The notes under the pieces: model-generated | The model's database searches: none | Told to the model about the DNA's origin: nothing | What the model saw: the letters and a program-made list of their open reading frames with translations, nothing else | NCBI RefSeq assembly: GCF_030867095.1 | Contig: NC_081825.1 | Span: 45,622,501 to 45,686,500 of the forward strand | DNA: 64,000 nucleotides | Source of the DNA: Alligator mississippiensis | Lineage: Eukaryota; Chordata; Crocodylia; Alligatoridae | Direction of reading: 5' to 3' | Part shown: piece after piece, positions 1 to 12,101 of the stretch | Numbering within the stretch: position 1 is the first letter of the stretch | Layout of the letters: each line of letters begins with the position of its first letter | Program-made: the position numbers and the translations under genes

Positions 1-2926
1 CTGATATAAAGCTGATTTGGAACAGACTAGATCAATTTGTGCTCTCAGTGAGTAAATGTAGGATAAGCCAGAAGCTACCAAATGTAAACATGCCACTATA
101 AGTGAGATTGGGCTAGTTGTTTGTACTTCTGTTCTGACATCATTTTAGAGCTTGCTGTCATATGAACTAATTAGACATCATTTTGAATTTCATAATCAGT
201 GTTGTAATTCAAGTCCTTTTGCCCTGATTACAACTCATTACATTTCTGTGTTAACCTCTCTGCTTAAACATAAATGCTTAACATATTATAGGGATGTTTA
301 TATTTTTCATCTATTTCCAATGCGTTGTAGCTGTAATGCAGCTCAGTGGGAGCAAAAGCTAGCCAAAAGTCCTCTGGTAGTGATTCTCTAATCAGATGAG
401 TATCTTTAGATGGTATAGAGCTGGTAAAGTCAGCTACTTTCTCACTTTCTCCCCAGTGTACCATTGCATCCTAGAGATAATTAGGATTAACTAGAGTATG
501 GTATGATACGGCTTACCCATTTGACAGGCCATAGTCAGCTGACAAATATCAGAACCGCAAGGCAGTTCCTGTTATGAACCTAGGGCAAAATGTGAGGCAG
601 AGAACTGGGGAACTATGATCCAATCCCTTAGCTTCGCCTTATCTGTTATTCACTCAAAGTTGTATTCAGCAGAGAATGGGTCTTTAAACAGTATGGGGGA
701 CAACAAAAAGATATTGCCTTACTCTTTGTCCTCTACCAATAAACCACTGTTTATTCCCCAAGGACAATGGAGCTCAAACACTACATAGCAAAGTTGGAGA
801 AGACTGAGGCAACTACACAGTGAGGAAAGTAGTCCACTTTCCTCATTAAGTAGTTTCCTCATATCATTTTTTATATGATTGCTATACTATGATTTTTTCC
901 TGGGCCTTATCTCCCTTCAGCATAGGGTGAAGGCGTATGTCCCTGTTTAACCAGGACAGTCCTGGATTTCAGAGGCCAGTCTGGGCTGGCTATTGAAAAT
1001 TATAAAGGGTGTCCCAGAAATGCAGGGGCATGGGGAGCAGTCTGGGCGGGACTTGGAGTGGTGCACCGCTGCCTGCTTGGCACACCACCCCACGCACACC
1101 AACTTGTGAGAGTGCAGGATGGGGGCAGTGTCCCAGATCTCCCAGACGAATGTCCCAGATGTTGTGGATTTCTTTATGGTCAACCTACTTCAGCACCATG
1201 CAGCTGAAGAAACATTTGGACTTGTAATTTAGGAATCATACACAGACTTCTCTGCATAGGCATTTACCCTGACAATAACAGGCAGATTTATTTTTCAGTT
1301 GGTTACATATTCTTTTTGGACATTAAGAGTCCAATATGTGTTTCTCTAACAAACCAGGGACACTCATGAACTAGGGAAGAATCATGTAAACTACAGAACT
1401 CCTTATTTTATTTTATTCTATTTAATCTCTAAAATGATGGTAATAAAATGAACTAGATGTGAGTACAGGAAGAGGAAATTTTGCCATCCTGATTGCAAAA
1501 TGCTTGTTCTTTCACCTGCTGTGGTTGATTAAAACCCCCTTACCAAAACATATTAATATTGACAGAGGAATTCTACTTACTGTGAACTTCATGAGTTTCA
1601 TGGTGTGATAAAGATTTGTTTTCCTGAAATTTAATAGTCCTATTTACTAAATATTTGTATATTACTTATGCATTTTAGATACTCAAAATATGGACAGTTT
1701 TCAAGGTGAAAATAATATATGCACCCAACATTTACATTTCCCTTATTTACAAGTTCTGTTAAAATACTATGCTACAGGAACATTCAACTTATACAACTAA
1801 ATACTCAGAGAACAGGAACTAACAAAATTAAGGTTACGTGTGCAAGCTTAAATCAGTCTTCTTGTGTGTATTCACATAGGTAGTTTATAAGTAAACGATA
1901 CACTATCAGTACTCTAATAAAAGAACATACTATCCAGTCATTATTTATACAACCTTAGATACATGAGTATAACTGATACCTAAATATGTGGATCCAAATC
2001 TGTAAGACAGCCTAAGTCTTCAAGTGATCGGTGATTTTAAGTATCCAGTCTGAAAAAAGCTGATTTTTACAGGGTGAGTACTCAGCACTTCTCAAAATAA
2101 ATCCCTTTTAAGATGACTTGGGCTGATTAACTAAATTTTGCGCCACTTGTTACTCTTTATTTGTTGTCTAGTGTATTATGGTTTATTAACTCACCCTTGT
2201 TCTTTACACTAAATACTACTGATGCAAGGATTCTGTTCTTGACTTAGCATACTTTATCTTTGCCATTTAAACTTAAGGCACTATATAAATAACTATCCTG
2301 CTCTGTGATGAGGCATAATCAATAAATCATGCACCACTTGTGGTTATTCTGAATGCCAAGTCATATTTTTACATATTACAGAGATCTTGTGTGTTTTTGT
2401 TCCTGTACCCCTCCACCACCCCAGTGCTGAGTTAAGAGTTGTTATTCTTGGCTCATAGCAACTACATTAAAATCAAATTCCATCTGTCTCCACCAGAAGC
2501 AGGAAATGGAAATAGGGATCCAATTAAAAAAAATCTCTCTCCCAGTTTTGCAGCTCCCTGAACTTTATTTCTTGTCAGTTTTCCCCATCTGCCATATTTT
2601 ACTAATACTATATAAAAATATCTTCATATAAGACTTTGTCTATAGGCCAGCTACAGTTTTCCTGAAAAAAGTTCTTCACAGATAAGTTATGAGAATTAAA
2701 TAAACTGAGCTGACCTTCTGTAGATATTCTACATTATCTGTTGCTAAGTCATAAGTCCAAGTCATTAATCGGACAATCTGAGCAAAAGAAGAGTTGATTT
2801 GAGTGACTATGGTTTTTGATCTCTTGTAATATCCAGATCACTTCTGTATGGCTGGTGGAAGGGGAGACCTCAAATCGTTAACAAAGAATGGGTAGAAATG
2901 TGTAGGTTCAATGAAATTATCAAGGG
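1..2926. other. AT-rich non-coding DNA, no gene seen
   Basis: Only short chance reading frames occur on either strand, with no family signature, splice structure or RNA gene that I recognise. A small GC-rich patch at about 945-1210 has short frames on both strands and looks like an old inserted repeat, but I cannot name the family. The rest is AT-rich unique-looking sequence. Confidence 0.6.
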
Positions 2927-3142
2927 CAGAGGTTCCCAAACTTTTTTTATTACATATCCCCTTCTAGATTTTCCAGCTGCCCGTGTACCCCTGCCAATAT
3001 ATGTTTTATTTTTTAAACCCTTAAGTGCCAATTATAATTATAATGAAAATTAAATCTCCCGTTACATAATTTCTCCTGCATACATCCCAGAGCTGTCTTG
3101 CACATCCCCAGAGGTACACATGCCACAGATTGGGAACCCCTG
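2927..3142. mobile_element. hAT-like MITE (non-autonomous DNA transposon)
   Basis: A 216-bp element with imperfect terminal inverted repeats: the left end reads CAGAGGTTCCCAAACTTT and the right end, reverse-complemented, reads CAGGGGTTCCCAATCTGT. It is flanked by 8-bp direct repeats ATCAAGGG (2919-2926) and ATCTAGAG (3143-3150), matching at 6 of 8 positions. An 8-bp duplication resembling nTCTAGAn, with CAG-type termini, is the known hallmark of hAT transposons. It has no coding capacity and would have depended on a hAT transposase elsewhere. The mismatched duplication points to an old insertion. Confidence 0.75.
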
Positions 3143-3248
3143 ATCTAGAGCAAAATGTTCCTTTGACCTAACTCTGGCATAAAAGACTTTGCCAACAGAC
3201 AGTCATAAAGACAAATAGTACAGAGATTCTTTGGTGTACAAAATATTA

Positions 3249-3713
3249 CAGGTTTCCCTGGCTTTATGTTTTACATGAGTTCCTGGAAAATGCTGCATAA
3301 CTCAAATTCATGTAAAGGGGACTGACTTTAGAATGTAACAAATAGGGATACATTCCAAGACCTCAACTGTACTAACCCCCAGACCCATTTCTATCACTTT
3401 TACAAGACTATTTTGGTACTCTCCAACAGCAGACAGTACACACAAGCACAGGACACTGTCATAATGGGAATGGCAACTACAGAAACATGTGCCACAGACA
3501 GTGAGCAAGGAGCATAAATCCCCACAGGAGACTATATTTTGGTGTGCCTCACTCCCACAATGCACGGCATAAACCAGTTGACTGTGGACTTCCACCACGT
3601 TGATCACGTAAGAGTGAACTTACCTCGCATATAACGGATTTTTGATATAAAAAGGGTCATTGCATATGAGAGAATTCATACATACAAAACTCGCATAAAG
3701 CAAGGGAAACCTG
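3249..3713. mobile_element. mariner/Tigger-like non-autonomous DNA transposon
   Basis: A 465-bp element bounded by about 20-bp inverted repeats. The left end is CAGGTTTCCCTGGCTTTATG and the reverse-complemented right end differs by one base. CAGG-type ends directly after a TA (left flank TA, right flank CA, one change) suit the Tc1/mariner (pogo/Tigger) superfamily, which duplicates a TA target. The interior has only chance frames and no transposase. The superfamily assignment rests on the termini alone. Confidence 0.6.
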
Positions 3714-4183
3714 CATAGGAAAATTTGTGCCTAATTCAGTTTCTGGAACCAACAGCCTGAGAATATTACTATTCAAAGACAGTCAATAGACATATGTTGC
3801 AAATTTTATACAAGAGTTTGAGAAACGGTAGAGGAACTCTAGTCCCCAGTCTTGAGGTACTTAACAAGTAAGTACAGAATGATGTTGGCTATGGATGACT
3901 CTAAAGAGAGTGTCCATGCCATCCAATTAAAACTTTTGGTGAAAAGTGAATATTAGTAGCTTTTGCCTTATAGGCATTGTCAGCATTCTAAAAACAGGCA
4001 ATTTGGCTTCAATTCATACGTATCTAGGAAAGTTTTCTTCCATATTGGCTAAAAATGACCCTGCAACTGCTTACTGTCATTGCCAAAATGTGCATGACAA
4101 ATACCCACAGGATCATACAGATATGATGATTATAATCATCCTCAGTTACAAATGTATGTTTTACATATAGGATAAATGTATCA

Positions 4184-4345
4184 TAGAATCATAGAAAATT
4201 AGAGTTGGAAGGATCCTCAGGAGGTCACCTAGTTTAACCCCCTTCTTAAAGCAGGACCATCCCCAAATATATTATTCCAGCCAAAGCTTTGTCTACCTGG
4301 GTCTTAAAAACCTCCAAGGATGGAAATTCCACCCTAAACATATAT
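4184..4345 (-). mobile_element. CR1 LINE 3'-end fragment
   Basis: On the plus strand it begins with TCATAGAATCATAG, the reverse complement of the characteristic CR1 3'-terminal octamer repeats, and continues with the usual 'GTTGGAAGGATCCTCAGGAGG' type of text and the end of the ORF2 tail. It is severely 5'-truncated, as most CR1 copies are. The octamers are of the classical bird/reptile type and differ from the young copies at 19 and 42 kb, so this is a separate, older subfamily. Confidence 0.8.
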
Positions 4346-5365
4346 GAAAGCCTTAATGATTTCAGACATACTTTATAGATCACGTGTGAAAATTTCAGTA
4401 GGAGAAAGTCCCAATTAAGAAACTATACAAGGTGGGGAACCTCTGATATATGCACATGATATATATCATATATTATATATGCATATATAGCATTATATTA
4501 TTCTTATATTTTTTTATTACTAACAATGTAGGATTTCTTGAATTTTAAGAACCTACTATAACTTAAGAATCTACTATAACTTAACCCTCTAATTCCTGGA
4601 AAATAAAATATACAGGTTTTTTTTAATTTTTGTTATTATTATTAAATAAGATATTCAAACTAATTAAATCTATTCCATGAGATTTCTTTCTGTCACTCAA
4701 GAATGAGATTTAAGTGATACATAAGCCAACACTGCATCATGCAACACCCAAATGTGTTTTTACAGACTCTTAAGAAACAGCTTTTCTACCAGCCATCCAG
4801 TTTTAATTTTTGTCTATGATTTTTAAGCTGTGTTTTGGAAAATGTATTTACTTACTGAGAACTGGATTATATACTTACAATAAATGTCAAATAGAAAATG
4901 TAATCACTATAAACATGTACAAGTGGTTTATAAAACTAGCTACCATTAAACAATCAAGTAATCAACCAGATCAATTTCTTTAAAAGAAAGACTTAGAAAA
5001 GAGACTAGTTAGGTAAAGACACAATCACTCTTTCAAGAAAACAAGCTTTGAAAGATATTTATCTTTTCCTTCATATCCTTCTCACTATTTGGTGCCCCAA
5101 ACTTAACTTAATACCCATGCTTAGGCTTATCTAGAACTAAATACAGTGGTAACATCACATACGATGCTTCTGTTGATGCAAAACAGTCACTTTTTTCTGC
5201 TTACTTACATGCTTATTTTTAATTTTGTTTTTTATATTTTTTTGTGACAGCATCACATTGCTCATTCATGTTGGGTTTGTAATTTACTGTAATCCCACAT
5301 CTTCTTTGGTTTTGCTATTGTTAGGCCAAGTACAGGCATTACGCAAAGGCCAGTATAAATAATCA
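4346..5365. other. AT-rich non-coding DNA
   Basis: No gene is visible. A TATA/ATAT-rich patch lies at about 4450-4500. Confidence 0.6.
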
Positions 5366-5430
5366 GAAACTGGTCTAAACCTGTAACAGAACAGAAGTTC
5401 AGCATGCATAGACTAATATAAAAATGGTGG
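5366..5430 (+). repeat. Unclassified dispersed repeat, copy 1
   Basis: About 60 bases around CTGTAACAGAACAGAAG (near 5381) recur with roughly three-quarters identity at about 29695-29755. Both copies are followed by a GC-rich stretch of several hundred bases (5540-6085 and 29755-30250). They are probably ends of the same interspersed element, which I cannot place in a family. Confidence 0.5.
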
Positions 5431-5539
5431 AACCCCATCTAAAATAGACTTGGATGGATTACCAGATTTAATCGGTTTAGGTTAGACTTGGAACTTAAGT
5501 ACCAGATCCGCTCCCAAATTGAGTTAGGTCTCAGTCTGC

Positions 5540-6085
5540 CAGTATTCCAGGCACCTCTGTAACTCCTTCCCCCCCCAACACACATACACACAGGCATGCT
5601 GGAACTTGGCTTGCACTCTGCTGCTCTGAGCTTTCAGTCGCAAGCAGTGGAGCAAGGGGCAAAGGGAACATCTATAGCTCTGTATTTTTCTATCTTTATG
5701 CAATCCCCCTAGGCAGGGGCTGGTGCTCCACAAAAGGAAGGATTGGGCCCCTTGGAGCTCTGGCTTATGGCAGGCAGTGGCAGCAGGGCAGGGCAAGTGG
5801 AGTGAGTGACTGATGGCTGCCCTGCATCCCTTACCTCTGTACCCCCAATCTGTAGCAGATCCAGGCAGAACAGATGCCCTCAGCTGCCATTGCAGCTCCT
5901 GGGAGATGCCCATGCCCAGTTTGCCCCTAACAAGCTCTCCTACCTGGATCCTACTCCCCATCCTCACAAACAGGAATCCCCTTCCCCTTCACCAAAGTCA
6001 GAACATGAAGCCAGAGGTTTCTGCTGTTTGCCTTGCTAGCCTGCTTCCAACTGCCTTCCCTTTGGGAGCCCCAGGGATTTGAACG
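5540..6085. other. GC-rich island of unknown origin
   Basis: Reading frames of 77-147 codons overlap on both strands, which is what GC-rich sequence poor in stop codons gives by chance. There is no recognisable domain, splice pattern or codon bias. It follows the dispersed repeat at 5366 and may belong to that element. Confidence 0.4.
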
Positions 6086-6089
6086 AGGG

Positions 6090-6216
6090 CTAAGGACAAT
6101 CTTGAATAGAGTTTAGAGTCTGGATTTGTATGGGATGCTTTGGATAGGGCTGAACCTGCCTCAGGCAGGGGTTGGACTCCATGTCCCTTCCTGCCCTGCT
6201 TCTATGTGATACTCTG
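6090..6216 (+). mobile_element. CR1 LINE 3'-end fragment
   Basis: Plus-strand remnant of the end of CR1 ORF2 and its 3' untranslated region. The phrase 'CCTGCCTCAGGCAGGGGTTGG' and the following 'TTCTATGTGATACTCTGA' are a decayed form of the CR1 3' end with degenerate ATTCTATG-type repeats. Only about 125 bases survive. Confidence 0.7.
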
Positions 6217-6359
6217 ATCCCTGTGGTTGACAGAGCAGTCCAGAGGAAGGGGGTAATGGGGGGGAGGAGGGAGCTGCTCCCCCCCCAAACCTAAACTCCT
6301 AAACTAAACTAGGGTCCTTAGAGTAAAATGAGAAACTTAGATTGCTTCCACCTTGAGAT

Positions 6360-7200
6360 TTTTGAATGTCTGTACCTAGCTTTAAGGTAGGTATTCATCA
6401 CTCTATATTTCTCTATTTGTTCCTCTCTCCAATGTAATACTTCACATTAGTTAAATCAGCTAAATTTCAGTTTGTTGCCTGTAGCTCAGCTTTTCAATGT
6501 ATCAAGATCCCTCTGCATTTTAATTTTACCCTCCAAAATATTTGCTGTTTTGTGTCACCTGCAAATGTCATCAGTCTACTCTCTATTTATTTATCCAAGT
6601 CACTCTTAATAACGTTAAATAGCACTGGACCTAAAACAGATATTGTAAATTGCTCGAGAGTCATGTTAGAGTTGTGTCACTTCATATATAATTTCTATTT
6701 GTTTGCAATTATTCATAGTTTCATAGTTGGTAGGGTCGGAAGGGACCTGAGCAGATCATCAAGTCTGACCCCTTGCCATGGCAGGAAAAAGCAAGGTGTT
6801 CATCTAACCTCCTCTTAAAGACCCCCAGGGTAAGAGCCAGCACCACTTTGCTCGGAAGTTGGTTCCAGGTCCTAGCCACCCTGAGTGTGAAGTAGCACCT
6901 CCTGATGTCTAGTTTGAATCTAGCCTCTGCCAGCTTGTGACCGTTATTTCTAGTCACTCCTATTCAACTAATTGTATACCCATCTAATAATAATTCTGTC
7001 TAACCCACATTTCTTCACCTTACTTAAAGAATGGTATGTGGTTTTCTTAATATTGAAAGATTTACCCTTCTCAACACAGTTCTTTGAACGACTTATTTTA
7101 AATAACAGACTTAAAATACTTTCTTTGGCTTCAAAGAACTACATTAATGTTAGTTATAGTTAATAATTTTATAAATGTTTCAATTTTTTGTGATATACCA
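6360..7200 (-). mobile_element. Old L3/CR1-clade LINE reverse-transcriptase remnant, interrupted
   Basis: The plus-strand text at 6400-6710 and 6967-7120 is the reverse complement of a very decayed LINE reverse transcriptase. Recognisable landmarks are the codons around 'TGCAAATGTCATCAGTCTA' (the F-A-D-D segment and what follows) and 'ATAGCACTGGACCTAAAAC'. Both parts lie in the same orientation and are split cleanly by the younger CR1 at 6713-6966. Many indels and stops leave no usable frame. The L3-like assignment is by resemblance and needs a profile search. Confidence 0.55.
6713..6966 (-). mobile_element. CR1 LINE, 5'-truncated, nested in an older LINE
   Basis: The 3' end on the plus strand starts near TTCATAGTTTCATAG. 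The minus strand from about 6957 encodes the C-terminal tail of CR1 ORF2: residues like RFKLDIRR, TWNQLPSKVV and GVFKRRLDEHLA, followed by the 3' untranslated region. The same tail residues and 3' sequence occur in the CR1 at 38155-39495, so the two belong to one subfamily. It is inserted in the older reverse-transcriptase remnant that continues on both sides. Confidence 0.85.
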
Positions 7201-9530
7201 AAAAGGTTTCATCATCTCTCAAGTAAAATTTTTGCCATCCATAAGCAGTTTATCTGAGACAGTAAGAAATACATTATTATTAATTTTGGCTATAACGTAC
7301 TTTGATCTCCATGGTCACATATTCTTCTAAATAAAACTTCAAATAGTCTGTACAGATATGTACAGAAGAGACTGAAACTCAAGTAGGTGTTCTCTGTTGT
7401 TTCTCTTTGTTACTTTGCTTTCTACCCCACCCCTTCAACTCCTTTCTTCAAAAATATAACAGTGATAGTTAAAAACTGTAATTGTTTTGACTGTCTTTAA
7501 TCATGGTGTCACCTAAAGTATGAGAACGAACACTGTGTAACTAAAATAGTGGCACTGATGCCCATGAATTGGCATGAATAGAGAGATGCCAAAACTCAAA
7601 CTATACAATCCAGTTTCTTTAGACTGTGATTTTTCTAATAAAGTATAAAATGAAATTACTAACTTTATAATAGCATCCCATCCACTATCACTGGTTAAAA
7701 GGGAAGCTTCCAGTACTAGATGGTATTATTTGTAAAGGTACTACAGCTGTACCTATTTTAATAAAAATGCATTCATAGAATTAGCATTAAATTTGGCTTT
7801 AAATATATAAACTCTAATTCCTCTCCGTAATCCAATGTCTTCACAGCAAAAAAGATATCAAAATATATTTAAAAAAACTAAAATGCTTATTAAAAAAGTT
7901 TGAAGAATCATATTTCAATGATACAGTTAAATGGTTAGATTTCAAGATGACACCAATGAAAGAAAGCATTTGTTTCTTAGAAAACTAAGGACAAAAATAT
8001 CTGTACTGGTAAAAATTGATGTCAGATAAACTTAGAAGTACAAAAAAGATGAATGAGGACAAAAACAACAAAAAAATCAATTAAAAGTCCATGGAACTCT
8101 TCAATGAATTTTCACTTCCTTATCTTCCCTGAATTTTGGCTACAGATCTGAATAAGGCACACATATGCCATAGTGCAGAAGCAGTTCCCTTAGCACTTGT
8201 GATATTTCTTTTCATGACTTCTCACAACTATGATCATTGTTCTTTTTTTGTTTTTCTTTTTTTTTTTTGAGGGGGAGGAGGAGGACTGGAGGTACAGATA
8301 GCATGTAAAAGAAAAAATTGGATCCATATATTATTATAGATTTTTCTTTCCTTTTGGGATTAATAAAGAATTATAAAATAAAGTAAAACAAAACAATAAA
8401 ATGAATCTTTAATGATAACCATACTCTCTATGGTTTTTTAACATTTCTTAATAAATCCCATTTTCCATTTGGTTTATAATGTCCATAAAGATTCACTCAT
8501 GGGTTTAGCAGAGTTTTATATTTAAATTACACCTCCTGCCCTCAGATGCAAGTTAACCTCAACCTCCTAGTGATCTACCTATGTACATTTGCAAACTCCT
8601 TAAATAACTTCCAGGGGTCGATCCAGGATTTATCAAACTGTTGGAGTTTTTCAAGGGTAGCTGCACTTCCAGCCTTCCAGGCTCCTCCACTCCAGTGAGG
8701 GCAGACTTTTTTGTCCCTGAAGCAGCTGAAAATCTCCTTCTCTTCCCCTGGAGGCTCCTGTAGTATGATGCAACCCAAAAGTGTGGTGCTGCTGTGCCAC
8801 TGTATCACCTCTGAATCTGCCCCTGATTCCTTTTCACGTAAGTATGGAACATGGAATTTACATTTGTTTTACATTTTGTTTGCTTTTTAGTTTTTACCCA
8901 GCAGTTTTTGCTCTTTCCAAGCTGTCTGAAGCCTGTTGCCATTCTCTTCTGTTATTATTCCCCTGATCCAAACAACATAACTCAGCTGCCTGTATCTGGA
9001 AACAATGTCTGCAAATGTTAGTGAGTATGAACAATGACATTCACTCTTTTTCAAGGGCATTTGCTGGAACTTTGCCAACTCATCTAGTATAGAAAAGATA
9101 CAGATATTGGACATAAGTCCCAGTATTTCTAACCTGTCTCATCTGTAGTATTTTCTTTTTGCATATTTCTTACACTCTTTCAGCTACATACAAAGAAGTT
9201 TCTTTTCTCTCTCTGCCTTGCTTGGGCATTCTTTTTGGAAAATAGATGGTGAAGATATGTATCCTTGTTATACTCCTCATCTAAATGCTTAACCCAAATG
9301 CCAAGGCTGAAAATAATCAAGATATCCAGCCTGAACATCATAAACATTACTTGCCTACAAATTAATGACTACAAAGGAATATTGTATGTATCTCTTTGCT
9401 TGCTCTTCTACTCGCTCTTTCTGAGGTCACCTACACACATTTACAAAGCTGTGGGAGGATCAATCTAAGTTACATGTTTTTTCTCTGAGCAACCTTGTTT
9501 AGATTGGGAGAAACAGTATGCAGACTTGCC
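7200..9530. other. AT-rich non-coding DNA
   Basis: No gene is recognised. A less AT-rich patch at about 8545-8830 has short frames on both strands and may be another old repeat. A short T-run lies at 8241-8270. Frames up to 77 codons look accidental. Confidence 0.6.
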
Positions 9531-9954
9531 CTTGTTCTGGGGGGTGTCCAGGCAGCCTGTGGTAGTAGAAGCCCTCAGGTGGGGGGTTATCCTGCATGCC
9601 TCCCAGGGTGTCCTGTGGGCTTCCTTAGCTGCTGGGGACTGCTGAGCACAGCAGAAAACCTAGGCCGCCCCTGATTGGCTGCTGAGCACAGACAACCATG
9701 CCCCCAAACCCTGCTGCCTCACTGCAAACTCTCCTCTGCCCTCTACCCCGATGCTTCCAGAGGAGCCCCAGAGTGAATGGCCTTCTTTGTTAATTTCACA
9801 TGCCAGTTTGTCTTGACCTGCCTGCACCCCACCATGATCCCCCACAACCTGCACCTAAGCCTACACGATATCATGTGCAGACTTCTGGATATCATGTAAC
9901 AGCTGATGAGCATGGTATGTGGCTTTCTGCCCCTGGACCAGCATCCAGCTGTCC

Positions 9955-10245
9955 TGCATGGAGTTACCTACTGCATCTCTACCTGCCGAGTATACTGGAC
10001 TGGGCCACCAACTTGACTCACAAGGACACGGCCAGCAAGGACAAGGCCATCCAGGATGCCATGGAATCCAGGGTTGTCTGGCACTACCTCCAGAACATCA
10101 AGCACTAGTTCTGGGCCCATGCAACAAGCAGCTACTGGTGAGTGGACTGTCCTGGACACCTTGAACAACAAACAGTGGGTCTAGACCTTCTGCACATGCC
10201 AGAACACCTTCATAGACATAATCACCCTGGTGCCCCCCCCCCCCA
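9955..10245 (+). pseudogene. PIF/Harbinger transposase N-terminal fragment
   Basis: The plus strand reads, across one frameshift and in-frame stops, a segment of the type FWAHATSSYW...WTVLDTLNNKQWV..TFCTCQNTFIDIITLV. The spacing W-(about 8)-W, then NKQWV, then an aromatic-rich FIDI segment, matches the region before the DDE domain in Harbinger transposases. The minus-strand copy at 17690-18640 has the corresponding segment (LQNFHMCWITFMDIVDQLAP). The catalytic domain is missing; after 10245 the sequence runs into a C-run and unrelated DNA. Harbinger transposase normally cuts and pastes with a Myb/SANT-like partner. This fragment is non-functional. The match is by motif order only. Confidence 0.5.
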
Positions 10246-10249
10246 CATC

Positions 10250-11107
10250 ACAGTCTAGGGTGAGGTGCTGATCAAGACAGGACTTAACATAGCTACTTTG
10301 CCATCTCTGTGTGAGTGCCCAGGTGAGTATTGGGAGCAACCAAAATGTCTGCCCTTATACATAATTTTATCAGCAAAAGTTGCGCCATCATATAAAAGTT
10401 CCCATTTCACACTGCAGAAATACCACCTGTGTGAGGGAGGACAGGATGCAGAGGATGATATGGCAGCACAAGGCCAAAGGTACATGCCAGGCCAAGGGCA
10501 TAGGACACAAGGGATTTTTGCAGAAGGTATCAAAGGAGATGTTTCAGGCCCCAGCATGGGCAACTGGTGCCTCCCGAGTCTGCGGGTCACCAGTGGAGCA
10601 TGACTGGGGGGGTGGTCCTCTAGCAGCCAATTTCAAGGTGAACACTAGCACTTTCCATGCCCTCCAGCCAGAGTGGTCACTGTCAAGGGGGGCACCAGTG
10701 CTCTCAGGAGAGGCGTGTACCCCCTGTGCCCTCCCTATGTGTCATCTATGGGCCTTGGTCACTGTCTTTGAGCACTAGGCATGCACGGCTGAGTGCTGGT
10801 ACCAAGAGCAGAGGGAGTAGCATGAGTAGAACTGACTGTGAAGGCTCCAGATGTGGAGGGATAAAGTCGTCAGGCTGGAAGATGCCTACACCTGGGCTGC
10901 TGAAGTGCAGGAATGGGGGCTTGAGATGGCCACCCACTGTTTTGAGGGGCAACCCATCCCTTGGCAGAGCTGGCAGAATCCCAGTGCCAGAAGAGGGAGT
11001 TCATTGACAGACTCCTGGATCTCTTGGCTGATAGCTACAACATCCCTAATTGATGTCACTGATGCTTCCCACAGAGTGCCCATATCCCCCCAAGCTGGGG
11101 ATGGTGG
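10250..11107. other. GC-rich DNA, possibly Harbinger-associated, no certain gene
   Basis: Several frames of about 100-130 codons overlap on both strands. On the plus strand, residues such as FLQKVSKEMF (near 10510) and a tail reading REFIDRLLDLLADSYN (near 11000-11045) resemble parts of the Myb-like second protein of Harbinger elements. There are frameshifts and no clear SANT tryptophans, so this is only a suggestion. The sequence continues beyond the solo LTR at 12102. Confidence 0.25.
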
Positions 11108-12101
11108 TGTTGGCTTAGAAATGATATTTAAAGGCCTGTTTTTTTTTTAGGAATTGGCTTATAGGTATAGCTACATGCATTATAAGGGTTCAAGATGACC
11201 AGCAGGGGTTAACTGGATTTCTAAAGAGCTTGGGGGAGACACACATGGCTTCTCATGGCCCTGATAAAAGATGGGCTGTCTAGCATAACAAAGCCAAAGG
11301 ATGGACACAGCTGGAGAATTGAGGGGGGCATGCTATAACAAACGCTCACAGACTTCAAGGCAGACAGGTTGTCTAACACAACAAGGGGACACAGCCTGGG
11401 AACCAAAGAAGTATATACCATACTGTCCCATAACACAAGATAAGTGACATCAGCTACAAGGCCCCAGAGTAGTGGAGGGGTCTGAGTCCTGGTTTTGGGG
11501 GAACAGACCAAATTAGGAGAAGGCCTAGAAGGCTACATGGACATGTGACCACAGGGAGACAGCCAACCAGAGATAGCCATCAATGAAAAATCATCAGGAG
11601 TCATCAAGGGGATAGGAGAATATAAAAGCAGAGACTTGAAATTTACAATGGGTCCCTCCCTCTCCCTTTCTTTGTCCTGTCCCTGCCTTCCCTCCTTGTC
11701 AGCCTCATCCTTTTCTTCCTTGAGAGGGCTTCTCATCCCCATCCCAGGGGAAGGGTCCCTAAGATCACCATGGACCAAGGGCATACCAGGAGCCTGTCTC
11801 ATGCACCCCACTGGAGGGTGAGGTGTGGGCCTCAGCATCCCACCTCCAGACTGCTGACACCTAAGAGAAAGAGCCTCAAGTACAGCCTGCATCTGACCAG
11901 ATGTACTTTGACTCTGATGTACATTGACAGCCCTAGGATTGGTATAGAATTGCTTGATTGATTGTAGTGTTGCTTTTCTGTTCTTACTCTGTATCAGTAA
12001 ATTTGCCTATTATCAACTGGCAGGTGTTGTGGTCAGTCTGAGGGCTGTGCTCACCCGGAACAAAGGTATGGGGGCTGGGTTCCTAAAATCCAGTGTCAAC
12101 A
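11108..12101 (+). mobile_element. Solo LTR of an endogenous retrovirus (copy 1)
   Basis: A 994-bp sequence starting TGTTGGCTTAG and ending CAGTGTCAACA, so its termini form the short inverted repeat TGTTG/CAACA. It is flanked by the 4-bp direct repeat GTGG (11104-11107 and 12102-12105), a size typical of gammaretrovirus-like insertions. It aligns over its whole length with 60284-61272. There is a TATA box at 11621, a pyrimidine-rich stretch after it, and a degraded polyadenylation signal (AGTAAA) at 11996. No internal retroviral sequence is attached, so this is a recombined solo LTR, inserted in the GC-rich Harbinger-associated island. Confidence 0.85.
11621..11628 (+). promoter_or_regulatory. 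TATA box of the solo LTR
   Basis: TATAAAAG lies 513 bases into the LTR and about 370 bases before the degraded polyadenylation signal, the expected U3/R placement. The matching position in the second LTR (about 60797) reads ATACAAAAG and is weaker. Confidence 0.6.

Noticed and set aside
5524..6082. 147-codon minus-strand frame and partners
   Set aside because: Overlapping frames on both strands, no recognised motif, and a high-GC context make chance the best explanation.
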